A DNA stretch of 64,000 nt from Herbaspirillum aquaticum. GTDB taxonomy: Bacteria > Pseudomonadota > Gammaproteobacteria > Burkholderiales > Burkholderiaceae_D. The position numbers were made by a program, and so were the translations under genes. The stretch spans positions 62,001 through 126,000 of the forward strand of contig NZ_NJGV01000007.1 in the NCBI RefSeq assembly GCF_002213425.1. The letters run 5' to 3'. Below, in pieces: positions 40,075 through 48,836 of this stretch (the stretch's first letter is position 1; each line of letters starts with the position of its first letter). The notes under the pieces were generated by a model that worked only from the letters and a program-made list of their open reading frames with translations, was not told the origin of the DNA and ran no database searches.

Positions 40075-40106
40075 ATGCAAAATTGCGGTATAAATGAAAA
40101 TTGCAT
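40075..40106. promoter_or_regulatory. Candidate LysR-type binding region
   Basis: ATGCAA (40075-40080) and TTGCAT (40101-40106) flank an AT-rich core in the 99-base divergent interval. The repeated AAATTGC also occurs as a direct element. This is the expected location for a LysR regulator that controls itself and the divergent epimerase. Confidence 0.5.
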
Positions 40107-40131
40107 AATTTAGCCTAGCCCCTATACATAA

Positions 40132-41037
40132 ATGAATACCCCGGCCGACATCGAACCCAACTGGGAGTGGTACCGCAGTTTCCTCAAGGTCCTGGAAACG
40201 GGATCGCTCTCGGCGGCGGGGCGCGAGATGGGCCTGACGCAACCCACCGTCGGCCGCCACATCGAGCAACTGGAAGCAGTACTGGGGCTCAAACTCTTCG
40301 TGCGTTCCTTTGATGGGTTTTCGCCTACGGATGCGGCGCTGGAATTGAAGCCCTATGCGGCCGGCATCGCGGCCACCTCGGCCGCGCTGCGCCGGGTCGC
40401 CAGCAGCCATGGCAGGGAAGTGCGGGGCACGGTGAGGCTGACCGCCAGCGAGGTCATCAGCGTGGAAGTGCTGCCGCCCATCCTGGCCGAACTCAAGCAT
40501 CGCCATCCGGGGCTGTGCATCGAGCTGGTGATGTCAAACCGGGCCGATGACCTGTTGCAGCGCGAGGCCGATATTGCCGTGCGCATGTTCAAGCCGGCCC
40601 AGGATGCGCTGGTGGCCAAGCGGCTGGGCAACATCGAAGTCGGATTGCATGCGCACCAGCGTTACCTGGCTGCGCACGGGGTGCCGCATTCGATTGCCGC
40701 GCTGGCCGGCCATGCGCTCATCGGCTTCGACCAGGAGAACGCCTACGTGCGCAAGGTGCTGGAGCAATTCCCTTGGCTCGCGCGCGCCGGCCTTGCGTTT
40801 CGGGCCGATAGTGACCTGGCGCAACTGGCGGCCATTCGTGCGGGCTTCGGTATCGGGATTTGCCAGGTCGGTGTGGCGGCCAGGGAAGAGGCGCTGGTGC
40901 ACCTGCTGCCCAGGAAATTCTCGGTCAAGATGGAAACCTGGATCGCCATGCATGAGGATCTGCGCGCCAGTCCGCGTTGTGCGGTGACCTTTGCGGCGTT
41001 GGTGGCGGGATTGGGGGCGTATATACGTGGTGGCTGA
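40132..41037 (+). CDS. LysR-family transcriptional regulator
   Basis: 301 residues. The N-terminal winged helix reads WEWYRSFLKVLETGSLSAAGREMGLTQPTVGRHIEQLEAVLGLKLFVRS. The C-terminal ligand domain is of the periplasmic-binding fold type (about 95-295). It is divergent from the SDR gene at 39082, with the candidate binding site between them. Confidence 0.92.
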   Translation: MNTPADIEPNWEWYRSFLKVLETGSLSAAGREMGLTQPTVGRHIEQLEAVLGLKLFVRSFDGFSPTDAALELKPYAAGIAATSAALRRVASSHGREVRGTVRLTASEVISVEVLPPILAELKHRHPGLCIELVMSNRADDLLQREADIAVRMFKPAQDALVAKRLGNIEVGLHAHQRYLAAHGVPHSIAALAGHALIGFDQENAYVRKVLEQFPWLARAGLAFRADSDLAQLAAIRAGFGIGICQVGVAAREEALVHLLPRKFSVKMETWIAMHEDLRASPRCAVTFAALVAGLGAYIRGG

Positions 41038-41057
41038 TGCGCGTCCGCCTTGGTCAA

Positions 41058-41090
41058 AAAAAATGCCTGCTCCGAAGAGCAGGCATTTTC
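41058..41090. terminator. Bidirectional terminator between lysR and mgtA
   Basis: AAATGCCTGCTC (41061-41072), loop CGAA, GAGCAGGCATTT (41077-41088). A-runs on the left and T-runs on the right serve both convergent genes. Confidence 0.88.
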
Positions 41091-41112
41091 AATTCAGCAC
41101 TCAAACTACATG

Positions 41113-43875
41113 TCACTGCCACCCATACCGCTTGGCATACCACCCCTTCATCCCCTGGATCAGCACCGCATAAGCGACCAGGATAGCCACCAGCCACGGG
41201 AAGTAAGACAGCGGCAGCGCCTCCAGCTTGAAGTAATGCGCCAGCGGCGTCATCGGGATCGCAATGCCGATGGCCATGATGACCAGCGTCATCCCCATCA
41301 GCGGCCACGAGGCGCGGCTCTGGAAGAAGGGGATGCGGCGCGTGCGGATCATGTGCACGATCAGCGTCTGCGACAGCAGCCCTTCGATGAACCAGCCGGA
41401 CTGGAACAGGGTTTGATGTTCCGGCGAGCTGGCGCCGAAGACAAACCACATCAGCGCAAAGGTCGTGATGTCGAAGATCGAGCTGATCGGGCCGAAGAAG
41501 ACCATGAAGCGGCCGATATCACCGGCATCCCAGCGCTGCGGCTTTTCCAGGAATTCCTTGTCGACGTTGTCGAAGGGAATCGAGATCTGCGAGACGTCAT
41601 ACAGCAGGTTCTGCACCAGCAGATGCAAGGGCAGCATCGGCAGGAAAGGCAGGAAGGCGCTGGCAATCAGGACCGAGAAGACATTGCCGAAGTTGGAGCT
41701 GGCCGTCATCTTGATGTATTTCAGCATGTTGGCGAAGGTCTTGCGGCCTTCCAGCACGCCTTCTTCCAGCACCATCAGGCTCTTCTCCAGCAGGATCAGG
41801 TCCGCCGCTTCCTTGGCGATATCCACGGCCGTATCCACCGAGATGCCGATGTCGGCCGCACGCAGGGCCGGCGCATCATTGATGCCATCCCCCATGAAGC
41901 CGACCACATGGCCACGGTCATGCAGCACGCGCACGATGCGTTCCTTGTGCGCTGGCGAGAGCTTGGCGAAGACGGTCACCGTTTCCACCGCTTCGGAAAG
42001 TTCGGCATCGCTCATCTTCTCGACATACGAACCCAGCAGCATGCCCTTGACCTCCAGCCCGACCTCGCGGCAGATCTTGGCGGTGACCAGCTCGTTGTCG
42101 CCGGTCAGGATCTTGACCTTCACGCCATGGGCACGCAAGGCGGCCAGGGCAGGGGCGGTCGATTCCTTGGGCGGATCGAGGAAGGCGATGTAACCGATCA
42201 GCACCAGGTCCGATTCGTCCGCGAGGCTATAGACCTCCTTGGTCGGCGGCAGGTCCTTGGCGGCCACACCGACCACGCGCAGGCCTTCGGCGTTGAGGCT
42301 GCCGGTGGTGGCGCGGATCTCGTCCAGCAGGGCCGGGGTCAGCGGCACCACTTCGCCGTTGACGCGGGCGCGCGAGCACACCGAGACGATTTCCTCGACC
42401 GCACCCTTGCAGATCAGCTCGTGGTGATCCTCGCGCTCGGACACCACCACCGACATGCGGCGGCGCTGGAAGTCGAAAGGAATTTCGTCGACCTTGCGAT
42501 AGGCCGAGGCGATGGACATTTCACGTTGCAGTTCGGCGTGCTCCAGCACGGCCACGTCCAGCAGGTTCTTCAGGCCGGTCTGGTAATAACTGTTCAGGTA
42601 GGCGTATTGCAGCACTTCGTCGTCGGGTGCGCCGTGGATGTCGGTATGACGTTCCAGGAAAATCTTGTCCTGCGTGAGCGTGCCGGTCTTGTCGGTGCAC
42701 AGCACGTCCATGGCACCGAAGTTCTGGATCGCATCGAGCCGCTTGACGATCACCTTCTTGCGCGACAGCGCCACCGCGCCCTTGGCCAGGGTCGAGGTCA
42801 CGATCATGGGCAGCATCTCGGGCGTCAGGCCCACGGCCACGGAGAGGCCGAACAGGAAAGCTTCGACCCAATCGCCCTTGGTGAAACCATTGATGAAGAA
42901 CACCACCGGCGTCATCACCAGCATGAAGCGGATCAGCAGCCAGCTGACCTTGTTGACGCCCGCCTGGAAGGCCGTGGGCGTGCGGTCGGTGGCGGTGACG
43001 CGCTCAGCCAGCGCGCCAAAATAGGTGCGCTTGCCGGTGGTCAGCACCACGCCTGTGGCCGAGCCGCTGACCACGTTAGTGCCCATGAAGCAGAGGTTGT
43101 CCAGCTCCAGCGGGCTGCTGGTATTGAGGTTGCTTGGGGTGACGAATTTTTCCACCGGCAGCGATTCGCCGGTCATCGCGGCCTGGCTGACGAACAGGTC
43201 CTTGGCGGCCAAGAGGCGCAGGTCGGCGGGGATCATGTCGCCCGCCGAGAGCAGCACGATGTCGCCCGGTACCAGCTGGTGGATGGGCACTTCGACGCGG
43301 CGCGCGCCCTTGGGGTGCAGCAGCACGTCGAAGTAACGCTGCGCTTCGGCGGCGATCTCTTCGACCTGGTCGTGGCGCATCACGGTGGCGGTGTTGCTGA
43401 CCATGGCCTTGAGCTTGTCGGCGGCGGTGTTGGAACGCGCTTCCTGCACGAAGCGCAGCAAGGTCGAGACCACCACCATGGTACCGATGACGATGGCGGC
43501 CTTCATGTCCTCGGTGTAGAAGGAGACGGCGGCCAGCAGGGTCAGCAGCAGGTTGAACGGGTTCTTGTAGCAGTGCCACAGGTGGACATACCAGGTCAGC
43601 GGCTTCTCGTGCTCGACTTCGTTGGGGCCGCTGTGTTCACGGATGGCATCGGCTTCCGCTTCGGTCAGGCCATCGGGGCGCGACCGCAGGCGCTGCAGCA
43701 GCGCCTGGGCTTGGCTGCGGGAGGCTTCGCTCAATTGCTCGGCCAGGGTTGGCGGGACTTCCTTTGTCACCGGGGCGCTGCGGAACATGTCCATGCCCAG
43801 GCGGCGGAAGTGACGGTCCATACCGCGTGCGCGGATGAAGCTGACAAAGGTTTCTTTCAGCAGGTTCAGGTTCAT
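41113..43875 (-). CDS. mgtA: Mg2+-importing P-type ATPase
   Basis: 920 residues of the P3B magnesium transporter class. It has the N-terminal domain (SGPNEVEHEKPLTW), the actuator loop AMTGESLPVEK, the phosphorylation motif LCTDKTGTLTQ (Asp near residue 394), the hinge GDGINDAPALRAADIGIS, and about ten membrane segments. It is a high-affinity uptake system for low-Mg2+ conditions. The start ATG 43875 is preceded by a long, GC-rich and highly folded 5' region with a PhoP-like direct repeat at its far end, which suggests Mg2+-responsive control. Terminator at 41058. Confidence 0.95.
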   Translation of the reverse strand: MNLNLLKETFVSFIRARGMDRHFRRLGMDMFRSAPVTKEVPPTLAEQLSEASRSQAQALLQRLRSRPDGLTEAEADAIREHSGPNEVEHEKPLTWYVHLWHCYKNPFNLLLTLLAAVSFYTEDMKAAIVIGTMVVVSTLLRFVQEARSNTAADKLKAMVSNTATVMRHDQVEEIAAEAQRYFDVLLHPKGARRVEVPIHQLVPGDIVLLSAGDMIPADLRLLAAKDLFVSQAAMTGESLPVEKFVTPSNLNTSSPLELDNLCFMGTNVVSGSATGVVLTTGKRTYFGALAERVTATDRTPTAFQAGVNKVSWLLIRFMLVMTPVVFFINGFTKGDWVEAFLFGLSVAVGLTPEMLPMIVTSTLAKGAVALSRKKVIVKRLDAIQNFGAMDVLCTDKTGTLTQDKIFLERHTDIHGAPDDEVLQYAYLNSYYQTGLKNLLDVAVLEHAELQREMSIASAYRKVDEIPFDFQRRRMSVVVSEREDHHELICKGAVEEIVSVCSRARVNGEVVPLTPALLDEIRATTGSLNAEGLRVVGVAAKDLPPTKEVYSLADESDLVLIGYIAFLDPPKESTAPALAALRAHGVKVKILTGDNELVTAKICREVGLEVKGMLLGSYVEKMSDAELSEAVETVTVFAKLSPAHKERIVRVLHDRGHVVGFMGDGINDAPALRAADIGISVDTAVDIAKEAADLILLEKSLMVLEEGVLEGRKTFANMLKYIKMTASSNFGNVFSVLIASAFLPFLPMLPLHLLVQNLLYDVSQISIPFDNVDKEFLEKPQRWDAGDIGRFMVFFGPISSIFDITTFALMWFVFGASSPEHQTLFQSGWFIEGLLSQTLIVHMIRTRRIPFFQSRASWPLMGMTLVIMAIGIAIPMTPLAHYFKLEALPLSYFPWLVAILVAYAVLIQGMKGWYAKRYGWQ

Positions 43876-44409
43876 GGCGTGCTTCTTTTCTTGTTGGGCC
43901 TCGTCCCGTGGACGAAGCGGTTTGCATCGCGTCGGCCTGCAGCAGGGCAGGCCGGCATCGGGGTCAGCGCCGTGTGGACGGCCCCCGCCAAAGACGGGCG
44001 GCCGGACGCGGCGCGCTGGGTCTTCGCGTGTTCATGATGGATGTGTCAGTCGCATTGCAGCCTCCGCCTGGTTGAGCGGAGACCCTGTCATCGGCGCCTG
44101 AAGGCGCAAGCAGACGTGCAGCCGCATGGCGGCTGGCCATGCGGAAGGCGGTGCGCCATGGCGCCCGCGGCATCAGGCCGGCCGGTTGCCGGCTCGAAGG
44201 AGCGGGCAATGCGGTCGCGATGCAGCTGCGTTCTGACGCCGTGTCTGCGGCGGTCGATCGTCGATCTGTCGTTGTGAGGGAATGTCGTTGTCAGCGGCGC
44301 TGCTGAAAACCCGATCTGCAAAGACCGCGCGCTGCCGACATGAATTGCCGTCATCTGCCTGGTGCAAGATGACGACAGGATGAAGTCCTGCTGAAATCCT
44401 TGCTGAGGC
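43876..44409 (-). promoter_or_regulatory. Structured mgtA leader with tandem mini-ORFs
   Basis: No normal gene occupies this interval. On the minus strand an SD-like GGAGG (44065-44061) precedes ATG 44055 of a 7-residue ORF, MRLTHPS. Its TGA overlaps (ATGA) the ATG at 44035 of a 23-residue Pro/Arg-rich ORF, MNTRRPSAPRPAARLWRGP then STRR, ending at 43964. Below it, before mgtA, GGCCTG/CAGGCC (about 43931-43954) and TCGTCC/GGACGA (about 43902-43917) can form hairpins. Strong hairpins also occur at about 44117-44200. Leader peptides rich in proline control mgtA in enterobacteria. The function here is inferred. Confidence 0.4.
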
Positions 44410-44426
44410 TTAACCCGGAATTAACC
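44410..44426 (-). promoter_or_regulatory. PhoP-like direct repeat upstream of mgtA
   Basis: On the minus strand GGTTAA, five bases, GGTTAA: two hexamers in direct repeat with an 11-base period, the layout bound by OmpR-family regulators such as PhoP (consensus (T/G)GTTTA-N5-(T/G)GTTTA). It lies 535 bases before the mgtA start, so transcription from it would give a leader of nearly 0.5 kb. Confidence 0.5.
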
Positions 44427-44660
44427 GGCAACAACTGTCACCCGAACAAGTGCCCATGAGAGGGACTCCAAAAAATGAGAACGGGCGAATTCTACGCCCG
44501 CGCGGAAAACAGGGTCAAGGCAAATCCGCCCCCGTTGCCGAAAATTTGTGCATCTGCAACAAGCCGGAATGGAAGCTTTCTGCTTCAGGGTGGGGATCAG
44601 GAAGCTGATTTTTGCCGCCCTGGACGCTGCTCTGCAGCACCGATTCTCGTGCGCAGCGGC

Positions 44661-44688
44661 TTGTCTTCCATGGTGTACGGCCTATACT
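44661..44688 (+). promoter_or_regulatory. Candidate promoter of the 60-aa membrane protein
   Basis: TTGTCT (44661-44666) and TATACT (44683-44688) with 16 bases between them, about 76 bases before the small gene's ATG. Confidence 0.45.
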
Positions 44689-44764
44689 CGATACGAGGCA
44701 AGCCCGAACAGAGTACGCGCAGCAGCCCCGCGCAAAACCAATAAACTCGACCAGGAGACGCATC

Positions 44765-44947
44765 ATGCCCAACCTCATCATGAACAACCTGATGTTCTTT
44801 ATTCCCATGGCGCTGGCGGGTTTGTTGCTATGCGGGGAGGTTCCGGTGGCCTCAAGGATGGTCCGTACCAGTTTGAGAGCAGTGGGCGCGGTCTTCGGCG
44901 CATTGCTCGCCCTTTTAGTACTGGAAGCACTGCCAGTGCTAATTTAG
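44765..44947 (+). CDS. Small hydrophobic membrane protein (60 aa)
   Basis: ATG 44765 follows CCAGGAG at good spacing. The product has two hydrophobic segments (NNLMFFIPMALAGLLLCG and AVGAVFGALLALLVLEALPVLI) joined by a short basic loop, and nothing else. A terminator-like hairpin overlaps the stop. Promoter, ribosome binding site and terminator together support a real gene. The family is unknown to me. It is divergent from mgtA, so a role with Mg2+ stress is possible but untested. Confidence 0.6.
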   Translation: MPNLIMNNLMFFIPMALAGLLLCGEVPVASRMVRTSLRAVGAVFGALLALLVLEALPVLI

Positions 44948-44970
44948 CGGGCTTTCTGCGGCCCGCTTTG
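44947..44970 (+). terminator. Terminator-like hairpin at the end of the 60-aa gene
   Basis: GCGGGC (44947-44952) pairs with GCCCGC (44961-44966), followed by TTTG. The stem overlaps the TAG stop codon. The T-run is short, so read-through into the downstream structured RNA is possible. Confidence 0.5.
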
Positions 44971-45015
44971 CCGCTCGTTGCGGCAGTGGCCGGGGCATCG
45001 GCGCAGGCATTTTTT

Positions 45016-45124
45016 TAGGGAAGTACGCCTATCATTCCGTCATGCCGATCGCCCCGCCTTGATTTCCCTAGGTCGATGTTTTCACAGTGGTCTCGTGGCG
45101 GCCCCGAAAACATCGGCCTTTTTT
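45016..45124 (+). ncRNA. Candidate structured small RNA with strong terminator
   Basis: In a stretch without coding potential, TAGGGAA (45016-45022) pairs with TTCCCTA (45064-45070). Directly after it a 13-bp stem with one G-T pair (45071-45083 with 45106-45118) is followed by six T residues (45119-45124). That is a textbook intrinsic terminator on the plus strand. The next gene (45160-46407) runs the other way, so this is not its leader. It could be a small RNA of about 110 bases or the 3' UTR of the 60-aa gene. TATCAT at 45030-45035 is the only -10-like sequence nearby. Confidence 0.45.
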
Positions 45125-45159
45125 GCGTCCATCGTTTTCGTGGGTTCATCGGCGCCAGT

Positions 45160-46407
45160 TCAGACGCAGCAGGGCGGCGGCGCTTGATTGGGCGAGCCGG
45201 CCGCGCGTTCGAGCCCGGGATGCCAGACCACCAGCCGGTCCCGTCCGCTTTCCTTGGCACAGTACATGGCATGGTCGGCCCGTTGCAGCCAGACGAAATG
45301 GGCCTCCATGTCGGGCGAGAAGGGCACCAGTCCTCCGCTGACGGTGCAGCCATATAAATTGTTTATATCATTGTGCAGGCGCGCCGCTTCGACCAGGCCC
45401 TGCGCCAGCGCCAGCGCGTCGGTGGGGTGCATGTCCCGCAGGATCACCCCGAATTCTTCTCCCCCGTAGCGCCCGATCCAGTCCTGTTCGCGCAGCCTTG
45501 AACGCAGCAGGCGCGCGAAGTTGCGCAGCACTTCGTCACCGACCAGGTGGCCCCAGGTATCGTTGATGCTCTTGAAGTAGTCCAGGTCCAGCAACAGCAG
45601 GAAGGTCTGGGTCTGTCCCGATGGCTGGCGATGGCGGCGTTCGAATTCTTCCATCAGCAGGCTTTCCCAGTAGCGTCGGTTGAAGAGCAGGGTGAGGCCA
45701 TCGAGCTGGCTGACAATCTCGAACTGGCGTGAGCGTTCTGCCAGTTTCTTCGACATCAGGTAGGTGGATTGCCCCAGCGCCAAGGGATAGAGCGCCATCA
45801 TGGGCAGGCAGGCGAGGATGGTGGTCAGGTCCGACTGGGGCAGGAAGTGCGCCCCCAGCAGCCACCATCCCAGTGCGCAGGCAAGGATGCTGGCATAGAG
45901 CCCGCGCAGGAACAGGCGCAGGCCGCCGGCGGCTATGTTATCCATGGACAGTATCGAGATGATGACCGCGCTGGGCACCAGGTTGCCCTGCAGGGCCGCG
46001 ATCCAGAAGCCGCCGAAGGCGGCATCGATGACCAGGTTGCGCCGCTCGGCGCGATAGGGAATGACACTGCGCAGCGCCCAATGGCGGGCGACGTGGGGCC
46101 ATACGTAGCCATGCGCCGCCAGCAGCAGCCACAGCGGCCACGGCACGGGATGTTGCAGAAAACCGGCCGCGACGCAGAAAAATCCCACACCCAGTCCGAT
46201 CACCCGCAGACGATAGATACGCTGCACGAAGCGCACACCCTTGCCGGCCAGTGCGGCTGTAGCGGCCTCAACCGTACCGGTTGCCCGCGGGCGATACAGC
46301 GCCAGCGGATCGACGAGATTGAGCAGCAGGCGCCGCAGGCGCGGCCACCCTGAAGGGGCCGGGGGCGCGGGTGAACAATCGGGGTTGGAGGGGGATGACA
46401 TGTTCAT
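45160..46407 (-). CDS. Diguanylate cyclase, MASE2-GGDEF
   Basis: 415 residues. After a Pro-rich leader, an N-terminal membrane domain of about six to seven hydrophobic segments (FVQRIYRLRVIGLGVGFF ... WPLWLLLAAHGYVWPHVARHWA) is of the MASE2 type seen in AdrA/DgcC. The catalytic GGDEF domain follows (about 240-395) with DLDYFKSINDTWGHLVGDEVL and an intact RYGGEEFG active site, so it should make cyclic di-GMP. An inhibitory RxxD site is not obvious upstream of the GGEEF. It probably controls biofilm or motility. Start at ATG 46407; an in-frame ATG two codons on is an alternative. Confidence 0.92.
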   Translation of the reverse strand: MNMSSPSNPDCSPAPPAPSGWPRLRRLLLNLVDPLALYRPRATGTVEAATAALAGKGVRFVQRIYRLRVIGLGVGFFCVAAGFLQHPVPWPLWLLLAAHGYVWPHVARHWALRSVIPYRAERRNLVIDAAFGGFWIAALQGNLVPSAVIISILSMDNIAAGGLRLFLRGLYASILACALGWWLLGAHFLPQSDLTTILACLPMMALYPLALGQSTYLMSKKLAERSRQFEIVSQLDGLTLLFNRRYWESLLMEEFERRHRQPSGQTQTFLLLLDLDYFKSINDTWGHLVGDEVLRNFARLLRSRLREQDWIGRYGGEEFGVILRDMHPTDALALAQGLVEAARLHNDINNLYGCTVSGGLVPFSPDMEAHFVWLQRADHAMYCAKESGRDRLVVWHPGLERAAGSPNQAPPPCCV

Positions 46408-46799
46408 GTTTTTCTTTCGTCGGGACCGCAGGTGCTGCCAGGGCGACCGCGCCGGTCAGGCGGATGGTACGTACTGGTTACATGGAAAGCATGATTATCG
46501 GTCACGCAGCGTAACGCCTTCCGGCGGCTCTTCGCAAGCCTGGCCTGCCCTTGCCTTGACCCCGGTCGGTCGCGCACGGGGAACCGTTTCCTGCTGGCAT
46601 TGGTCATTGGCAGGCCGGGCTTGTGCATCTTCCCTGTTGCAAACGGCAGGTGTAAAGCCTTCAGGGCCTGTCCAGAACAGGCCCTAGTGTCGCATGGCAA
46701 GGTGACGCGCCGATGTCCTCTGACGGCGGGCCGCACCGGGCGCGCCAGCGGCCTGCCATGCATCCCCTATAATGCCTGCTCCTCATTCCAGTCTGAATC
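46408..46799. other. Divergent intergenic region between cyclase and dacB
   Basis: A hairpin GGCCTGT/ACAGGCC lies at 46665-46683. It ends in GAACAGGCCCTAG (46675-46687), the same sequence that terminates the MITE-like element at 51927-52200. A perfect TATAAT (46768-46773) about 27 bases before dacB is its likely -10. No gene is evident. Confidence 0.5.
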
Positions 46800-48239
46800 A
46801 TGCTCCGCTTTCCCCGCCTCCTGCAGTGTCACCGGTTTGGTTTTTCTTCGTTCATCGTTTCGCTCCTGGCCAGCAGTGCCGTCTGCGCGCAGGGCCTGCC
46901 GCCGGCCGTGGTCGGCGCGCTGCGGGTGGCCCATATCCCGCAGCAGAACACGGGGGTGGTGGTGGTCGATGCCGAAAGCGGCAAGCGCATGCTGGCGGCC
47001 AACAATACCGCGCAGCCCTTCAATCCCGCTTCCGTGATGAAGCTGGTGACCACCGATGCGGCCCTGGAGATCCTCGGTCCGACCTATACCTGGAAGACCC
47101 AGGCCTATATCGACGGCACGCTCTCCGGGGGCGTGCTCAATGGCGACCTGATCCTCAAGGGCGGGGGCGATCCCAAGCTGGTGCTGGAGAATTTCTGGCT
47201 GTTCCTGCGCCAGTTGCGCGCACGCGGCATCAAGGACATTCGCGGCAACCTGGTGCTGGACCGCACTTATTTTGCGGAGTCCAGCTATGACCCCTCGCAG
47301 TTCGATGGGGATCCGCAGAAGCCCTACAACGCCGGTCCCGATGCGCTGCTGATGAATTACCGCACCCAGGCTTTCCGGTTTGAACCGGATGCGGCCAATG
47401 GCGTGGTCAACGTGAGCATGGATCCGCCCATGGCCGGTGTCACCCTCACGCCGCCGCGCCTGTCGCAGGAGCCTTGCGGCGACTGGCAGGGCAAGCTGAA
47501 GATGAACAACGACCCCAGCGCCGTCAGTTTCACCGGCAGCTACAGCGCAGATTGCGGGCCGCGTGTGTGGTATGTCCATCCTTACCGCATGAATAATGTG
47601 CAGTATGTAGGCGCGAGTTTTGCACAGATGTGGGCCGACCTCGGCGGCAGTTTTGCCGGACGCGTGCTCAACGGACAGGTCACGCCTTCGGCACGGCTGA
47701 TGGTGGAAGTGCAGTCGCCACCGTTGCCGGAAGTCATCCGCGACATCAACAAGTACAGCAACAACGTGATGGCGCGCCAGGTGCTGCTCACGCTGGGGGC
47801 GGAGATGACCGGCCAGCCCGGGGACACCGTCAATGCCGCGCGCGCGGTGCGTGGCTGGCTCAATGACAAGGGCATCGATACCAATGGCCTGGCCATCGAG
47901 AACGGTGCCGGTCTTTCCCGCGTGGAGCGCGTCACGCCGGCGCTGCTGGCCAGCGTGCTGGTGCAGGCTTATCGTTCCCCGCTGATGCCGGAGTTCGTAT
48001 CTTCGCTGCCGCTGGTGGGTTACGACGGCACCATGCGCCGTCGCCTGAAGACGCAAAGCGTGGCGGGGCAGGCGCATATCAAGACCGGCACGCTCAATGA
48101 CGTGCGTTCGATTGCGGGCTATGTGCAGGCGGCCTCGGGCAAGACCTATGTGGTGGTGTTCCTGATCAATCACGCTGCTGCGCCCAATGGGCAGCAGGCG
48201 CAGGATGCCTTGTTGCAGTGGGTGTACGAGAACGGTTGA
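46800..48239 (+). CDS. dacB: D-alanyl-D-alanine carboxypeptidase/endopeptidase (PBP4)
   Basis: 479 residues with a signal peptide (FIVSLLASSAVCAQ). All three penicillin-binding motifs are present: SVMK (Ser78-Lys81), YSNN (Ser320) and HIKTGT (Lys428). A large insert between the first two motifs is typical of class-C PBP4. It trims peptidoglycan side chains and cross-links in the periplasm. Confidence 0.94.
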   Translation: MLRFPRLLQCHRFGFSSFIVSLLASSAVCAQGLPPAVVGALRVAHIPQQNTGVVVVDAESGKRMLAANNTAQPFNPASVMKLVTTDAALEILGPTYTWKTQAYIDGTLSGGVLNGDLILKGGGDPKLVLENFWLFLRQLRARGIKDIRGNLVLDRTYFAESSYDPSQFDGDPQKPYNAGPDALLMNYRTQAFRFEPDAANGVVNVSMDPPMAGVTLTPPRLSQEPCGDWQGKLKMNNDPSAVSFTGSYSADCGPRVWYVHPYRMNNVQYVGASFAQMWADLGGSFAGRVLNGQVTPSARLMVEVQSPPLPEVIRDINKYSNNVMARQVLLTLGAEMTGQPGDTVNAARAVRGWLNDKGIDTNGLAIENGAGLSRVERVTPALLASVLVQAYRSPLMPEFVSSLPLVGYDGTMRRRLKTQSVAGQAHIKTGTLNDVRSIAGYVQAASGKTYVVVFLINHAAAPNGQQAQDALLQWVYENG

Positions 48240-48280
48240 GTTGAGCAGCGGGCGGCTTCAATCGCAGCCGCCGCCACCCA

Positions 48281-48296
48281 CTAGGGCCTGTTCACA
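48281..48296 (+). repeat. Solo copy of the MITE end sequence
   Basis: CTAGGGCCTGTTCACA, identical to the terminal bases of the element at 51927-52200, stands alone between dacB and the TPM gene, with no second end nearby. A 13-base version is present in opposite orientation at 46675-46687. Confidence 0.6.
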
Positions 48297-48301
48297 TCGC
48301 A

Positions 48302-48835
48302 TCAAAGTAGCAGGGGTTTGTCGGAGAGTTCGTTGTGCAGGTCGCCGGCGCCATCCGGGGCGCGCGGCAAGGCCTTCGCCAGGATCGCATGCAGGCTGGC
48401 CAATGCCTGCAGGGTGCTGGCCTCGTAGTGGCCAGCGGCATACCCGGCAGTCATCTGCCTGCACACCTGTTGCCATTGCTCCCGCGTGACACGCGCATTG
48501 ATGCCGCGATCGGCGACGATTTCGACCTTGCGGTCGGCCAGGTTGAGGTAGACCAGCACGCCGCAGTTTTCCTCGGTATCCCAGATGCGGTAGTGCGAAA
48601 ACAGCTCATGCGCGCGCTGGCGTGCGCTTTCGCCGCGCCGCACTGCGCCCAGCGTCAGCGCGGCTTCGACGATCACGCGCACTTGCGCACGGTGCTGCCG
48701 TTCTCCTTCACCGATGCTGGCCTGGATCGCCTTGAGGGTGGAAGAGGGAAAGATGCGCCGTGCCGCCGCACGCGTCATGCGCAGGTGGCGCAGCAGGCGC
48801 GCAAACAGGGAAGGGGATGCATTGTTGTGCGCCAT
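48302..48835 (-). CDS. TPM-domain protein, small
   Basis: 177 residues from ATG 48835, one base after the preceding TPM gene's stop. The TPM (Psb32/YgcG) fold is seen in EGERQHRAQVRVIVEAALTL ... ELFSHYRIWDTEENCGVLVYLNLADRKVEIVADRGINARV. There is no signal peptide or membrane segment, unlike its neighbour. TPM proteins occur with LemA; their biochemical role is unclear. Confidence 0.87.
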   Translation of the reverse strand: MAHNNASPSLFARLLRHLRMTRAAARRIFPSSTLKAIQASIGEGERQHRAQVRVIVEAALTLGAVRRGESARQRAHELFSHYRIWDTEENCGVLVYLNLADRKVEIVADRGINARVTREQWQQVCRQMTAGYAAGHYEASTLQALASLHAILAKALPRAPDGAGDLHNELSDKPLLL

Positions 48836-48836
48836 G

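Noticed and set aside
41050..44037. 995-codon open frame on the plus strand
   Set aside because: Antisense to mgtA; low-complexity His/Asp/Gln/Gly-rich translation without any recognisable fold.
44475..44744. 89-codon ORF upstream of the 60-aa gene
   Set aside because: No ribosome binding site, no family resemblance, and it spans the likely promoter of the small gene.
45071..45124. Cyclic-di-GMP riboswitch for the diguanylate cyclase gene
   Set aside because: The structure is downstream of, and on the opposite strand to, the cyclase gene, and lacks the known GEMM core sequence.
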